From assembly GCA_050299555.1 (NCBI GenBank), contig JBNKWA010000080.1, positions 1 to 64,000 on the forward strand: 64,000 bases of DNA. Reading direction: 5' to 3'. The translations under genes were made by a program, and so were the position numbers. Shown piece by piece: positions 52,386-60,947 of this stretch. The stretch's first letter is position 1. Every line of letters begins with the position of its first letter. This DNA is from JBNKWA01 sp050299555 (GTDB lineage: Bacteria; Pseudomonadota; Alphaproteobacteria; Rhodobacterales; Rhodobacteraceae). The notes beneath the pieces were generated by a model. That model was not told the origin of the DNA. It saw nothing but the letters and a program-made list of their open reading frames with translations, and made no database searches.

Positions 52386-53318
52386 ATGGGTTTCACGCTG
52401 TCCCTGAACACCAACCCGCTGGTCAACCGCTTCGCCGAGCCCGACGACCTGATCGACACGGTGGCGCGGGATCTGAGGATCCGCGACCTGCAGCTGACGC
52501 ACGAGTTCATCGATCCATCCTGGCCGGCGCCGGTGATCCGGCGGCTGACGCGGAGCATGGGTGCGGCCCTGCGCCGGACCGGGGTCAGGGTGACCAGCGG
52601 CATGACCGGGCCTTATGGGCGGCTGAACCATTTCGGCCATCCCGACGCCGAGGTGCGGCGGCACTACGTGGACTGGTTCCGTACTTTCGCCGACATCATC
52701 GCCGATCTTGGTGGCAGCTCCATTGGCACGCAGTTCGCCATCTTCACCTATCGCGACTGGGACGACCCGGCGCGTCGCGAGGCGCGGATCGAGATCGCCA
52801 TGGACTGCTGGGCCGAGGTGGCCGAACATGCCAGGGCGGCGGGTCTGTCGTTTGTCTTCTGGGAGCCGATGTCTGTGGGACGCGAGTTCGGCGAGACCAT
52901 TGAGGCATGCCTGGCCCTGCAGGCGCGGCTGAGCGCGGCGGAGATGGCGGTGCCGATGTGGATGATGGCCGATATCGATCATGGCGATGTTACCAGCCCG
53001 AACCCGGACGATTATGACCCCTATGCCTGGGCGCGGGCGGTGCCGAAGGTGTCGCCGATCATCCACATCAAGCAGTCGTTGATGGACAAGGGCGGGCACC
53101 GGCCGTTCACCGCCGCCTTCAACGCCCGCGGCCGGATCGCGCCCGAGCCGCTCTTGGCGGCGTTTCGCGAAGGCGGCGGTGCGGCGAACGAGATCTGCCT
53201 CGAGCTGAGCTTCAAGGAGCGCGAGCCGGATGACCGGCAGGTGATCCCGGCGATTGCCGAATCGGTGGCGTTCTGGGCGCCGTGGATCGACACCGGGGCG
53301 GGCGAGCTGAACATATGA
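52386..53318 (+). CDS. eryC: EryC-type sugar-phosphate epimerase (TIM barrel)
   Basis: 310 residues from MGFTLSLNTNPLVNRFAEPDDLIDTVARDLRIRDLQLTHEFIDPSW. This is the xylose-isomerase-like TIM barrel of EryC length, with candidate metal ligands in FVFWEPMSVGREFGET, MADIDHGD and IIHIKQS. In the known pathway EryC epimerises the tetrulose-phosphate made by EryB. It begins 7 nt after the HAD gene stop. A TTG 18 nt earlier is an unlikely start. Confidence 0.85.
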   Translation: MGFTLSLNTNPLVNRFAEPDDLIDTVARDLRIRDLQLTHEFIDPSWPAPVIRRLTRSMGAALRRTGVRVTSGMTGPYGRLNHFGHPDAEVRRHYVDWFRTFADIIADLGGSSIGTQFAIFTYRDWDDPARREARIEIAMDCWAEVAEHARAAGLSFVFWEPMSVGREFGETIEACLALQARLSAAEMAVPMWMMADIDHGDVTSPNPDDYDPYAWARAVPKVSPIIHIKQSLMDKGGHRPFTAAFNARGRIAPEPLLAAFREGGGAANEICLELSFKEREPDDRQVIPAIAESVAFWAPWIDTGAGELNI

Positions 53319-53352
53319 GCGATGTGGGCGGGCAGAGAACGGAGGACGGCGC

Positions 53353-54327
53353 GTGAAGCGACTGGATCGCAAGCTGGCGAAAATTCGCACGGGCGGCTAT
53401 CGGCCGACGGATTTCATCATCGCCGACGCCAAGGATGCCGACATGGCCTTTGGCTGCGCCACGCCCGGGCGGGCTGCCGGGGGCCGGATGAAGCCGCTTA
53501 GCGCCTATCACGACGATATCGTGAAGGTCACTCGCTCGGACCTTGTCGACGTCATGCTGATGTCGCTGAGTTCGGCCGAAGTAATGGAGGCGGACGGCCT
53601 TTTCACCGGCTCTCAGGTGACCCCGGCGGTGCGGCTGAACGATACCACTGATATCTGGCACGTGCGCGGCGGGGTCTATCCCAAGGCGCCGGCGCTGCCG
53701 TTCCGCTCGGCCCGGCTCGACCGCGCCCGGGCGGTCGCCGATCTGGGGCTGTTCTCGGTCACGTTCTACAACGATCTGGCGCGCGATCACGCCATGCTGG
53801 AGGCTTATGCCGCCTTCCGCGATGAGGCCTCGGCGGCGCATGTGCGGCACTTTCTGGAGGTGTTCAACCCGCAGGTGCCGGTCGAGGCGGCGGACTTCGC
53901 CGCCTACAACAACGACATGATCGTGCGCTGCCTGGCCGGGGTGTCGCGGCACGAGCGCCCGATCTTCCTCAAGGCTGCCTATAACGGACCGGCCGCCACC
54001 GAGGAGATCGCCGGCTACGACCCCGGCAAGGTGATCTTCGGTGTTCTGGGTGGCGGCGCGGGCACCAGCCGCGATTGCCTGGAGCTGATCCGGCAGGCCG
54101 AGAAGCACGGGGCGCGGATCGCGCTTTTCGGGCGCAAGGTCTATTTCGCCGAGGATTCGGTGCTGATGCTGCGGGCCATGCGCCGGGTGATCGAGGAACG
54201 GATCAGCTCGGAGGAGGGGGTTAAGGCCTATCACGGCGACCTGCAGAAGGCCGGGATTGCGCCGTTCCGCAGCCTTGCCGACGATCTGGTGCTGAGCGAT
54301 CCGGTCGTGAAGGCCAATATCGGCTGA
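53353..54327 (+). CDS. Predicted class I aldolase-like TIM-barrel protein of the ery-type operon
   Basis: 324 residues from GTG 53353, which follows a GGAGGA site. IFLKAAYNGPAATEEIAGYDPGKVIFGVLGGGAGTSRDCLELIRQAEKHGARIALFGRKVYFAED contains a lysine at the end of a beta strand and a Gly-rich phosphate loop, as in DeoC/LacD-like class I aldolases. I do not know a characterised close relative. It lies between EryC and a PfkB kinase, so it may cleave a kinase product. It is one of the least explained enzymes in the operon. Confidence 0.7.
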   Translation: MKRLDRKLAKIRTGGYRPTDFIIADAKDADMAFGCATPGRAAGGRMKPLSAYHDDIVKVTRSDLVDVMLMSLSSAEVMEADGLFTGSQVTPAVRLNDTTDIWHVRGGVYPKAPALPFRSARLDRARAVADLGLFSVTFYNDLARDHAMLEAYAAFRDEASAAHVRHFLEVFNPQVPVEAADFAAYNNDMIVRCLAGVSRHERPIFLKAAYNGPAATEEIAGYDPGKVIFGVLGGGAGTSRDCLELIRQAEKHGARIALFGRKVYFAEDSVLMLRAMRRVIEERISSEEGVKAYHGDLQKAGIAPFRSLADDLVLSDPVVKANIG

Positions 54328-54342
54328 GCGGGGGAACCGAAG

Positions 54343-55371
54343 ATGGAGCGCGCCGGATTTCTGACCGCCGGGACCTGGTGCGTCGACCGCAACATCACGG
54401 TTGAGCGCTGGCCCGAGGAGGACATGGCCGTCGAAGCGGGCGCGATCGAGCTGTCGGGCGGTGGCTCGGCGTGCAATTTCGCGGTGGCCATCAGGCGGCT
54501 CGACCCTGCGGTGCCGGTCGAGACGCAAGGGCTGGTTGGCGCCGGCGGCTTCGGCGATCTGGTGGTGGAGATCGCCGACCGCCACGGCATCGACCGGCGC
54601 GGCCTGCACCGATCGGGCGAGGACCGTACCCAGGCGACCGATGCCTATCTGTCGGAGGCGACCGGCCGCAGAACGCATGTGCTGTTCCTGGGTCTGGCGC
54701 GGGCGCTGACGCCCGAACACTTCGATCTGTCGGCGACCCGGGCGCGGACGCTGCATCTGGGACTGCCGGGGCTGCACGAGATCATGGACGCGCCGTGGAA
54801 AGGTGACGCCAACGGCTGGGTCACGGTGCTGAAGGCGGCCCGCGCCGCCGGGATCGAGACCAATCTCGAGTTGGTGGCGAATGCGCCCGAGGAAATCCGC
54901 CGCCTCGCGCTGCCCTGCCTGCCGCACCTGACCACGCTGGTGGTCAACGACCAGGAGATCGGCGCCATTGCCGGCCGGGAGACTGTCCGCGGCGGCGTTA
55001 CCGACGAAGCGTCATGCGAGGCGGCGGCGCAGATGCTGCTTGGCGAAGGCGCTATGGAGCTTGTGGTGGTGCATTTCCCGGCCGCCGCGATTCTCGTCGC
55101 TCGGGACGGCGCGGTGATCCGCCAGCCATCGGTCGCCATTCCCGATGCGGCGCGGGTCGGCGCCAATGGCGCCGGCGACGCCTTTGCGGCGGGGTTCTTC
55201 CTTGCCCGTCACCGGGGCGAGGCGCCTGCCGACTGTCTCCGCCTCGGCCACGCGGTGGCGGCGGCCAGCCTGCGTGCTGCCGACACGTTCTCGGCCATCG
55301 AGAGCGCCGCTGCCTGCCGTGCCCTGGCGGATGGCTGGGGCTGGCGCCAGCCTGCCGGTGCGATGACATGA
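54343..55371 (+). CDS. PfkB-family carbohydrate kinase
   Basis: 342 residues. GGGSACNFAVAIRRL near 39, ATDAYLSEATGRRTH in the substrate lid, and the ATP/anion-hole signature RVGANGAGDAFAAGFFLAR near 263 with the catalytic Asp. The family phosphorylates sugars or sugar phosphates, for example 1-phosphofructo- or tagatose-6-phosphate kinases. Next to an aldolase-like protein, a kinase-aldolase pair as in the tagatose pathway is possible (inference). Third kinase of the operon. Confidence 0.88.
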   Translation: MERAGFLTAGTWCVDRNITVERWPEEDMAVEAGAIELSGGGSACNFAVAIRRLDPAVPVETQGLVGAGGFGDLVVEIADRHGIDRRGLHRSGEDRTQATDAYLSEATGRRTHVLFLGLARALTPEHFDLSATRARTLHLGLPGLHEIMDAPWKGDANGWVTVLKAARAAGIETNLELVANAPEEIRRLALPCLPHLTTLVVNDQEIGAIAGRETVRGGVTDEASCEAAAQMLLGEGAMELVVVHFPAAAILVARDGAVIRQPSVAIPDAARVGANGAGDAFAAGFFLARHRGEAPADCLRLGHAVAAASLRAADTFSAIESAAACRALADGWGWRQPAGAMT

Positions 55372-55396
55372 CAATCCGGGAAAAGGAGCCGGTGCG

Positions 55397-56167
55397 ATGA
55401 CCGACGCGCCGCAATTTTGGGTTGGCACCAGCTGGAAGATGAACAAGACCCTGGCCGAGGCGCTGGTCTTTGCCGAGGGTCTGAAGGCGGCGGAGCCGGG
55501 GTGCGATGCGCGCATCCAGCGTTTCGTCATCCCGCCTTTTACCGCGGTGCGGGAGGTCAGGACGGCGCTGGCGGGAACCTCGGTCAAGGTCGGGGCGCAG
55601 ACCATGCACTGGGCCGATGCGGGGGCCTGGACCGGCGAGGTCTCGGCGCCGATGCTGAAGGATTGTGGGCTGGACCTGGTGGAACTGGGCCACTCCGAGC
55701 GGCGGGCGCATTTCTGCGAGACCGACGAGACGGTTGGGCTGAAGGTCGAGGCCGCCGTCCGGCACGGGCTGATCCCGCTCGTCTGCATCGGCGAGACCCT
55801 GACCGAGCGTGAGGCGGGCCGGGCGTGGGAGGTGCTGGAGCGGCAGGTGCGAAGCGCGCTGGGGCGGCTGGAGGGAGAAGCGCGCGCGGCGCCGATCCTG
55901 TTCGCCTATGAGCCGGTCTGGGCCATTGGCGAGGGCGGGATACCGGCCACTGCCGATTATGCCGACGCGCGGCAGGGCGAGATCGGGGCCGTGGCCGAGG
56001 CGGTGCTGGGGCGGAGGGTGCCCTGCCTCTATGGCGGTTCGGTCAACCCCGACAACTGCGCGGAGCTGATCCAATGCGCCCATGTGGACGGGCTTTTCAT
56101 CGGTCGTGCGGCCTGGGACGTGGCGGGATATCTCGACATTCTCGGCCGTGTGGCCGCTGCCATCTGA
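55397..56167 (+). CDS. eryH: Triosephosphate-isomerase paralogue, EryH/TpiA2 type
   Basis: 256 residues. The N-terminal loop reads VGTSWKMNKT, with Ser where canonical TIM has Asn (GNWKMN); the catalytic Lys14 remains. The catalytic His is in VELGHSERR and Glu in AYEPVWAIG. The GTSWKMNKT variant is the form found in the erythritol-locus isomerases, which convert L-erythrulose-1-phosphate to D-erythrulose-4-phosphate. Position before rpiB repeats the known tpi-rpiB order. A GGAG site lies upstream. Confidence 0.88.
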   Translation: MTDAPQFWVGTSWKMNKTLAEALVFAEGLKAAEPGCDARIQRFVIPPFTAVREVRTALAGTSVKVGAQTMHWADAGAWTGEVSAPMLKDCGLDLVELGHSERRAHFCETDETVGLKVEAAVRHGLIPLVCIGETLTEREAGRAWEVLERQVRSALGRLEGEARAAPILFAYEPVWAIGEGGIPATADYADARQGEIGAVAEAVLGRRVPCLYGGSVNPDNCAELIQCAHVDGLFIGRAAWDVAGYLDILGRVAAAI

Positions 56168-56178
56168 GGAGGTGAGCC

Positions 56179-56634
56179 ATGAAGATTGCGATTGCCGGCG
56201 ATAGCGCGGGCGAGGGTCTTGCCCATGTGCTGGCCGAACATCTGAAGGACCGCTACGACGTGGCCGAGGTGTCGCGGACCGAGGCCGGCCCGGACCCGTT
56301 CTATGCCAACCTTTCGGACCGGGTCGCCTCGGGGGTGATCGACGGCACTTATGACAAGGCGATCCTGGTCTGCGGCACAGGAATCGGCGTCAGCATCGCA
56401 GCGAACAAGGTGCCGGGGATCCGCGCCGCGCTGTGCCACGACACGTATTCGGCCGAGCGCGCGGCGCTGTCGAACAACGCCCAGATCATCACCATGGGCG
56501 CGCGGGTGATCGGCACCGAACTGGCCAAGGCGATTGCCGATGCCTACCTGAAGGAAAGCTTCGACGAGAACGGCCGTTCGGCCGGAAACGTCAATGCGAT
56601 CAACGAGGTGGATGCGAAGTATTCGAAGCGCTGA
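56179..56634 (+). CDS. rpiB: RpiB/LacAB-type isomerase, EryI-like
   Basis: 151 residues: MKIAIAGDSAGEGLAHVLAEHLKDRYDVAEV, the active-site Cys in VCGTGIGVSIAANK and HDTYSAERA following it. In the erythritol pathway this protein converts D-erythrulose-4-phosphate to D-erythrose-4-phosphate, which transketolase/transaldolase can use. AGGAGG lies just before the start, 11 nt after the eryH stop. It is the last gene of the operon and converges with phaZ, 6 nt away; no terminator is visible in between. Confidence 0.9.
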   Translation: MKIAIAGDSAGEGLAHVLAEHLKDRYDVAEVSRTEAGPDPFYANLSDRVASGVIDGTYDKAILVCGTGIGVSIAANKVPGIRAALCHDTYSAERAALSNNAQIITMGARVIGTELAKAIADAYLKESFDENGRSAGNVNAINEVDAKYSKR

Positions 56635-56640
56635 CGGCCC

Positions 56641-57855
56641 TCACTCGGTCGACAGGATCAGGTTGCGCACCACCGGGTAGATCTCGTTCTGCCAACGCTT
56701 GCCGTTGAAGACGCCAAAATGGCCGGCATTGGCCTGCAGGTGGTGGCGGCGCAGGTGCGGCCTGAGCGACGAGCACAGTTCGTGGGCGGCGGCGGTCTGG
56801 CCGATGGCGCAGATGTCGTCGCGGCCGCCCTCGACGGTCAGAAGCGCGGTGTGGCGGATCGCGTCGGGCCGGACCAGGCGGCCGCGGTGGGTGTAGGTGC
56901 CGTTGGCGAGCTCGACCTTCTGGAAGATGCGGTCGATGGTCTCGATGTAGAATTCCTCGGTCAGGTCGAGAACGGCAAAATACTCTTCGTAGAACTGGCG
57001 GATGCGATCGGCCTTTTCGGTCTCGCCGGCGATGATGTGGTCGTGCAGGCGGCGGTGCGCCTCGCGGTGACGATCGATGTTCATTGCCAGGAAGGCGGTG
57101 AGCTGCAGGAAGCCGGGATAGACCCGCCGGCCGCGTCCGGGATGGCGCCAGGGCACGCGCGAGATCACCGAGCGCTTGAACCAGGCCAGCGGCCGGCCAT
57201 TGGCCAGATCGTTGACCACGGTCGGGCTTTCGCGGGTGTCGATGGGCCCCGCCATCAGCGTCATCGAGCGTGGCGTGGCGGGGTGACGGTCCTCGGACAT
57301 GACCGCGACAGCGGCCAGCGCCTGCACGCAAGGCTGGCAGACGGCGAGGATATGGGCGCCGGGCCCGATCTCCTCGAGAAAGCGGATCAGGTAGTCGACA
57401 TAGTCGTCGACCCCGAAGCGGCCCGCCGAAAGCGGCACGTCGCGGGCATTGGCCCAGTCGGTGATGTAGACATCATGGTCCTGCAGGAGCGTCTCGACCG
57501 TGCCGCGCAGAAGGGTAGAGAAGTGGCCCGACAGGGGCGCGATGACCAGCACCCGGGGCTGCGCGGTGTCGGTATCCTTGGCGAAGTGCAGGAGGTCGCC
57601 GAAGGGTAGGCTGAGCGCCACCTCCTCGTGCACCGCGACCCGCTGGCCGCCGACGAACACGGAATCGATGGCGAAATCGGGCCTTGTGTGGGTCAGGCGG
57701 AAGCGTGAAATCAGTTCGAGTGTGGCAATGCTGCGACGGCGCAGCGGACCCCACAGGCCCCAGCCCGCGGCGTCGATGAGTCTTTGCGACCAGTTCGCAA
57801 CGGTCCGCGCCGGATCGATGACATCGTCGTGCAACTGGTAGGCGTCGTACAGCAT
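56641..57855 (-). CDS. phaZ: Intracellular polyhydroxyalkanoate depolymerase
   Basis: 404 residues from MLYDAYQLHDDVIDPARTVANWSQRLIDAAGW. The nucleophile is the Cys in ILAVCQPCVQALAAVAVM, as in intracellular PHB depolymerases of this family, with DITDWANARDVP-type and LLTVEGGRDDICAIGQT motifs and a closing NAGHFGVFNGKRW with the catalytic His. It degrades native PHB granules to hydroxybutyrate oligomers. It is divergent from a gst gene; phaC is not adjacent in this window. Confidence 0.93.
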   Translation of the reverse strand: MLYDAYQLHDDVIDPARTVANWSQRLIDAAGWGLWGPLRRRSIATLELISRFRLTHTRPDFAIDSVFVGGQRVAVHEEVALSLPFGDLLHFAKDTDTAQPRVLVIAPLSGHFSTLLRGTVETLLQDHDVYITDWANARDVPLSAGRFGVDDYVDYLIRFLEEIGPGAHILAVCQPCVQALAAVAVMSEDRHPATPRSMTLMAGPIDTRESPTVVNDLANGRPLAWFKRSVISRVPWRHPGRGRRVYPGFLQLTAFLAMNIDRHREAHRRLHDHIIAGETEKADRIRQFYEEYFAVLDLTEEFYIETIDRIFQKVELANGTYTHRGRLVRPDAIRHTALLTVEGGRDDICAIGQTAAAHELCSSLRPHLRRHHLQANAGHFGVFNGKRWQNEIYPVVRNLILSTE

Positions 57856-57891
57856 TCCGTCCCCCAATCTTCGACCGTCAAAAAAAGTTAG

Positions 57892-57933
57892 TGCAATGCT
57901 TGCTGCGATGCGAGAAGATTTTTTGCAATGCAG
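57892..57933. promoter_or_regulatory. PhaR-box-like sites between phaZ and gst
   Basis: Three related TGC-N3-GC elements: TGCAATGC at 57892, CTGCGATGCGA at 57903 and TTGCAATGCAG at 57923, the last two 20 nt apart. Known PhaR sites in Paracoccus and Rhodobacter are CTGC-N3/4-GCAG-like. They lie just upstream of phaZ, so PhaR control is reasonable but unproven. Confidence 0.4.
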
Positions 57934-57957
57934 CGTTGGCCGATCAATGAGGTGGCG

Positions 57958-58611
57958 ATGGTAAAGGGCGAGTTAACGATTTCCTCGAAGAACTATTCCG
58001 CGTGGTCGCTGCGCGGCTGGCTTCTTTGCCGCATGGCGGGCCTGGATTTCGACGAGCGCGTTGTGGACACCGACGACCCGGCGGTCAGGCAGGAGTTGCT
58101 GCTGTTGTCGCCGTCGGTTCTGGTGCCGCGGCTGACCCATGGCGAGGTGGTGGTCTGGGACACGCTGGCGATTGGCGAATATCTGGCCGAGATCGCGCCG
58201 GATGCGGGGCTGCTGCCTAAGGATGCCGCTGCGCGGGCGCATTGCCGGGCGGTCTCGGGGGAGATCCACTCGGGCTTCTACAATCTGCGCTCGGCGCTGC
58301 CCATGAACATCAAGGCAAGGCACGGGCAGTTCAAGATTTTCACTGGCGCACGCCCGGATGTGGAGCGGGTCTGCGAGATCTGGGACGAGTGCCTAACGAA
58401 ATATGGTGGGCCGTTCCTGTTTGGCGGGCCGAGCATGGCGGACGCCATGTATGCGCCGGTCTGCACCCGGTTCCGCACCTATGCGGTGTCGCTTCCCGCG
58501 GCGCTGCAATCCTATTGCGATACCATCTTCGCCTGGGAAACGATGGCCGAGTGGATCGCCGCAGCTTTGCAAGAGCCCGACGAGATCGCCGAGCTCGACG
58601 TGGAGTTCTGA
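57958..58611 (+). CDS. Glutathione S-transferase family protein
   Basis: 217 residues from MVKGELTISSKNYSAWSLRGWLLCRMAGLDFDERVV, with GAGGTGG ahead of the ATG; an upstream ATG at 57928 is less likely. Thioredoxin-like N-terminal half with Ser in SSKNYSAWSLRG and the cis-Pro in SVLVPRLTHGEVVVWDTLAIGEYLAE, then an all-helical C-terminal half. Substrate unknown. It is convergent with the class III aminotransferase (7 nt). Confidence 0.9.
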   Translation: MVKGELTISSKNYSAWSLRGWLLCRMAGLDFDERVVDTDDPAVRQELLLLSPSVLVPRLTHGEVVVWDTLAIGEYLAEIAPDAGLLPKDAAARAHCRAVSGEIHSGFYNLRSALPMNIKARHGQFKIFTGARPDVERVCEIWDECLTKYGGPFLFGGPSMADAMYAPVCTRFRTYAVSLPAALQSYCDTIFAWETMAEWIAAALQEPDEIAELDVEF

Positions 58612-58618
58612 GTTCGCG

Positions 58619-59944
58619 TCAGGCCGCGAGGGCCGCGTCCAGGGCCATCGCCAGCTTGTCGGTCAGTTCGCCGATCTGGTCGTCGTCGATGATGAAGGGC
58701 GGCGCCAGAAGCACGTGGTCGCCGGTGCGCCCGTCGATTGTGCCCGCCATCGGATAGCAGATCAGGCCCGCCTCGAAGGCCGCCGACTTGAGCCGCGCGG
58801 CGATGCGGCGCGAGGGATCGAAGGGGGCCTTGGTGGCGCGGTCCTCGACAAATTCGAGGCCGAGGAACAGCCCGCGGCCCCGGATATCGCCCACATGGGG
58901 GTGCTGGCCGAAGCGGTCGTCGAGCGCGGAGCGGAGCCTTGCGCCCTTGTCCCGCACCCGCGCCGGCAGGTCGCGCCCGACGATGGCCGAGACCACCGCG
59001 CGGCCGCACGCTGCGGCGGTGGGGTGGCCCATGTAGGTGTGGCCGTGCTGGAAAAAGCCGCTGCCGGCGGCGATCATGCCGTAGATGTCGGCCGAGCACA
59101 GCATGGCGCCGATGGGCTGGTAGCCGGCGCCGAGCCCCTTGGCGATACATAGGATGTCTGGGCCGACGCCGTCCTGCTCGCAGGCGAAGAGCGTGCCGGT
59201 GCGGCCCATGCCGCACATCACCTCGTCGAGGATCAGCAGGATCCCGTGGCTGTCACAGATCTCGCGGATGCGGGCGAAGTAGCCCGGGGCAGGGGGCAGC
59301 GCGCCCGCCGTGGCGCCGACCACCGGTTCGGCCATGAAGGCCATCACCGTCTCGGGGCCGAGGCGCTGGATCTCGGTCTCGAGCGCGTCCGCCGCCCGGC
59401 GGCCGTAGTCCTCGGGCGTCTCGCCCTCGGCGCGCAGGCGGTAGTCGTAGCACGGCGCGATGTGGCTGACATCGATCAGGAGCGGGCCGAACTGCGCCCG
59501 ACGCCATTCGTTACCGCCGGCCGCGAGAGCGCCGAGCGTGTTGCCGTGATAGCTCTGCCGGCGCGCGATCAGGCGGCCGCGCTGCGGCTCTCCCTTCTCG
59601 ACGAAATACTGCCGCGCCAGCTTGATCGCCGCCTCGGTGGCTTCGGACCCGCCGGAGACGAGGTAGACGCGGTCGAGTCCGGCCGGCGCATGCTCCACCA
59701 GCAGGTCGGCCAGCGCCTCGGCGGGCTCGGAGGTAAAGAAGCCGGTATGGGCATAGGCGATGGTGTCGAGCTGGGCCTTGATCGCGGCCAGCACCTCGGC
59801 GTCGCCGTGGCCGAGGCATGAGACCGCGGCGCCGCCCGAGGCATCGAGATAGCGCTTGCCGGCGCTGTCTATCAGGTAGCAGCCCTGGCCCGCGGCGACC
59901 GTGGGCAGGCTGGCATGGCAATGGCGGGGGAAGATGTGGTTCAT
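58619..59944 (-). CDS. Class III PLP-dependent aminotransferase
   Basis: 441 residues. SGGSEATEAAIKLARQY near 98, YHGNTLGAL near 132, ILDEVMCGMGRTG with Asp240 binding the cofactor, and the Schiff-base lysine Lys269 in CIAKGLGAGYQPIGA. The family moves amino groups from omega-amines such as beta-alanine, putrescine, ornithine or lysine derivatives. Its start overlaps the stop of the C45 hydrolase (ATGA), so it belongs to the four-gene operon with the decarboxylase and ATP-grasp ligase. Substrate unknown. Confidence 0.92.
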   Translation of the reverse strand: MNHIFPRHCHASLPTVAAGQGCYLIDSAGKRYLDASGGAAVSCLGHGDAEVLAAIKAQLDTIAYAHTGFFTSEPAEALADLLVEHAPAGLDRVYLVSGGSEATEAAIKLARQYFVEKGEPQRGRLIARRQSYHGNTLGALAAGGNEWRRAQFGPLLIDVSHIAPCYDYRLRAEGETPEDYGRRAADALETEIQRLGPETVMAFMAEPVVGATAGALPPAPGYFARIREICDSHGILLILDEVMCGMGRTGTLFACEQDGVGPDILCIAKGLGAGYQPIGAMLCSADIYGMIAAGSGFFQHGHTYMGHPTAAACGRAVVSAIVGRDLPARVRDKGARLRSALDDRFGQHPHVGDIRGRGLFLGLEFVEDRATKAPFDPSRRIAARLKSAAFEAGLICYPMAGTIDGRTGDHVLLAPPFIIDDDQIGELTDKLAMALDAALAA

Positions 59945-60930
59945 AGCGCGCGACTCTGCGTGTCGGGGGTTTGGATCAGGAGTTGGCCCTCGGCGAAGGC
60001 GTCGAGATCGAATGGCCACGCTGCGCCTGGCCAACGCAGCTCCATCTGGCGCAGGCGGGGCCGGTAGACGGCGGTGTAGAGGGTGCCGAAGCCCCGGTCG
60101 AAGGCGGTGGAATAGAGCGGCGGCTTCAGGAACGCGGAGACGAACTTTTCCTCGGGGTCGCGGTGCAGCATCAGCCGGTTGAGGAGGAACCGCTCGCGCT
60201 CGACCGTGGCGGTGAAATGGGCATGGGTCGCGAGGTCCGGCCGTTCCTGGTGGTTGGTGGCGACGGCGGCGTGGGTGATCCGCGCCGACCGGTCGGGGGC
60301 TAGATGGGCGGTCAGGAAGTGTCGCGCCGCGTCGAGTACGGTCACGTTGTAGCTCATGTGGGTGGGCAGGCGGGCAAGTGCCTCGCCGGCCTCGTCGGCA
60401 GTGGCGCAGGTCTGCAGCACATAGCGCAGGATCAGCGGCACGCCGAACCCCTCGCCGACCACGTGGCGACCGCCGAAGGTGAGCGACAGGGCAAGTCCGG
60501 CGTCGTTCATGCCGTCGACCAACCCCCAGAGCCCGTCCGAGGTTCCCAGTACCCGCCGCCCCAGCCATTTGGTGCAGAGCACCAGGCGGTCGAAGGCCAG
60601 CGGCGAATAGTCATAGTTGCGCACCAGCACCGGCTCGGCCCCCGGCCAGACCGCCTGGCTGCAGGCCGAGAGATAGGCGGGCGGCCCATAGAAGCTGAGA
60701 AACCGGGCCGCGTAGTCGCCGCCGCCGGCCAGCTCGCACAGACGTTCGTAAAGTGGCACCAGTTCGGGCATGTGGGTCTGAAGCGCGCGGCGGCATTCCA
60801 GATAGGTGGGACGTGCGTCGGCGCCCTCGCGCACCCACCATCGGCGGTAGTCGGGCCAGTACTCGGCGAAGAGACCGGCCCATTTCGGGCCGGGCTCTTC
60901 CTCGCCTACAGCGCGCCAGAGAAGATCCAT
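59941..60930 (-). CDS. C45-type Ntn hydrolase/acyltransferase-like protein
   Basis: 329 residues. It resembles C45 peptidases (isopenicillin-N acyltransferase relatives). The candidate nucleophile is Cys90 in YLSACSQAVW, internal as expected before self-cleavage, followed by RNYDYSP, GLWGLVDGMNDAGLALSLTFGG and TNHQ blocks typical of the fold. No signal peptide, so it is cytoplasmic. The family forms or breaks amide bonds. Located 17 nt after the ATP-grasp gene and overlapping the aminotransferase start. Confidence 0.82.
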   Translation of the reverse strand: MDLLWRAVGEEEPGPKWAGLFAEYWPDYRRWWVREGADARPTYLECRRALQTHMPELVPLYERLCELAGGGDYAARFLSFYGPPAYLSACSQAVWPGAEPVLVRNYDYSPLAFDRLVLCTKWLGRRVLGTSDGLWGLVDGMNDAGLALSLTFGGRHVVGEGFGVPLILRYVLQTCATADEAGEALARLPTHMSYNVTVLDAARHFLTAHLAPDRSARITHAAVATNHQERPDLATHAHFTATVERERFLLNRLMLHRDPEEKFVSAFLKPPLYSTAFDRGFGTLYTAVYRPRLRQMELRWPGAAWPFDLDAFAEGQLLIQTPDTQSRAL

Positions 60931-60947
60931 GCGTGCCGCAGCCGTCG

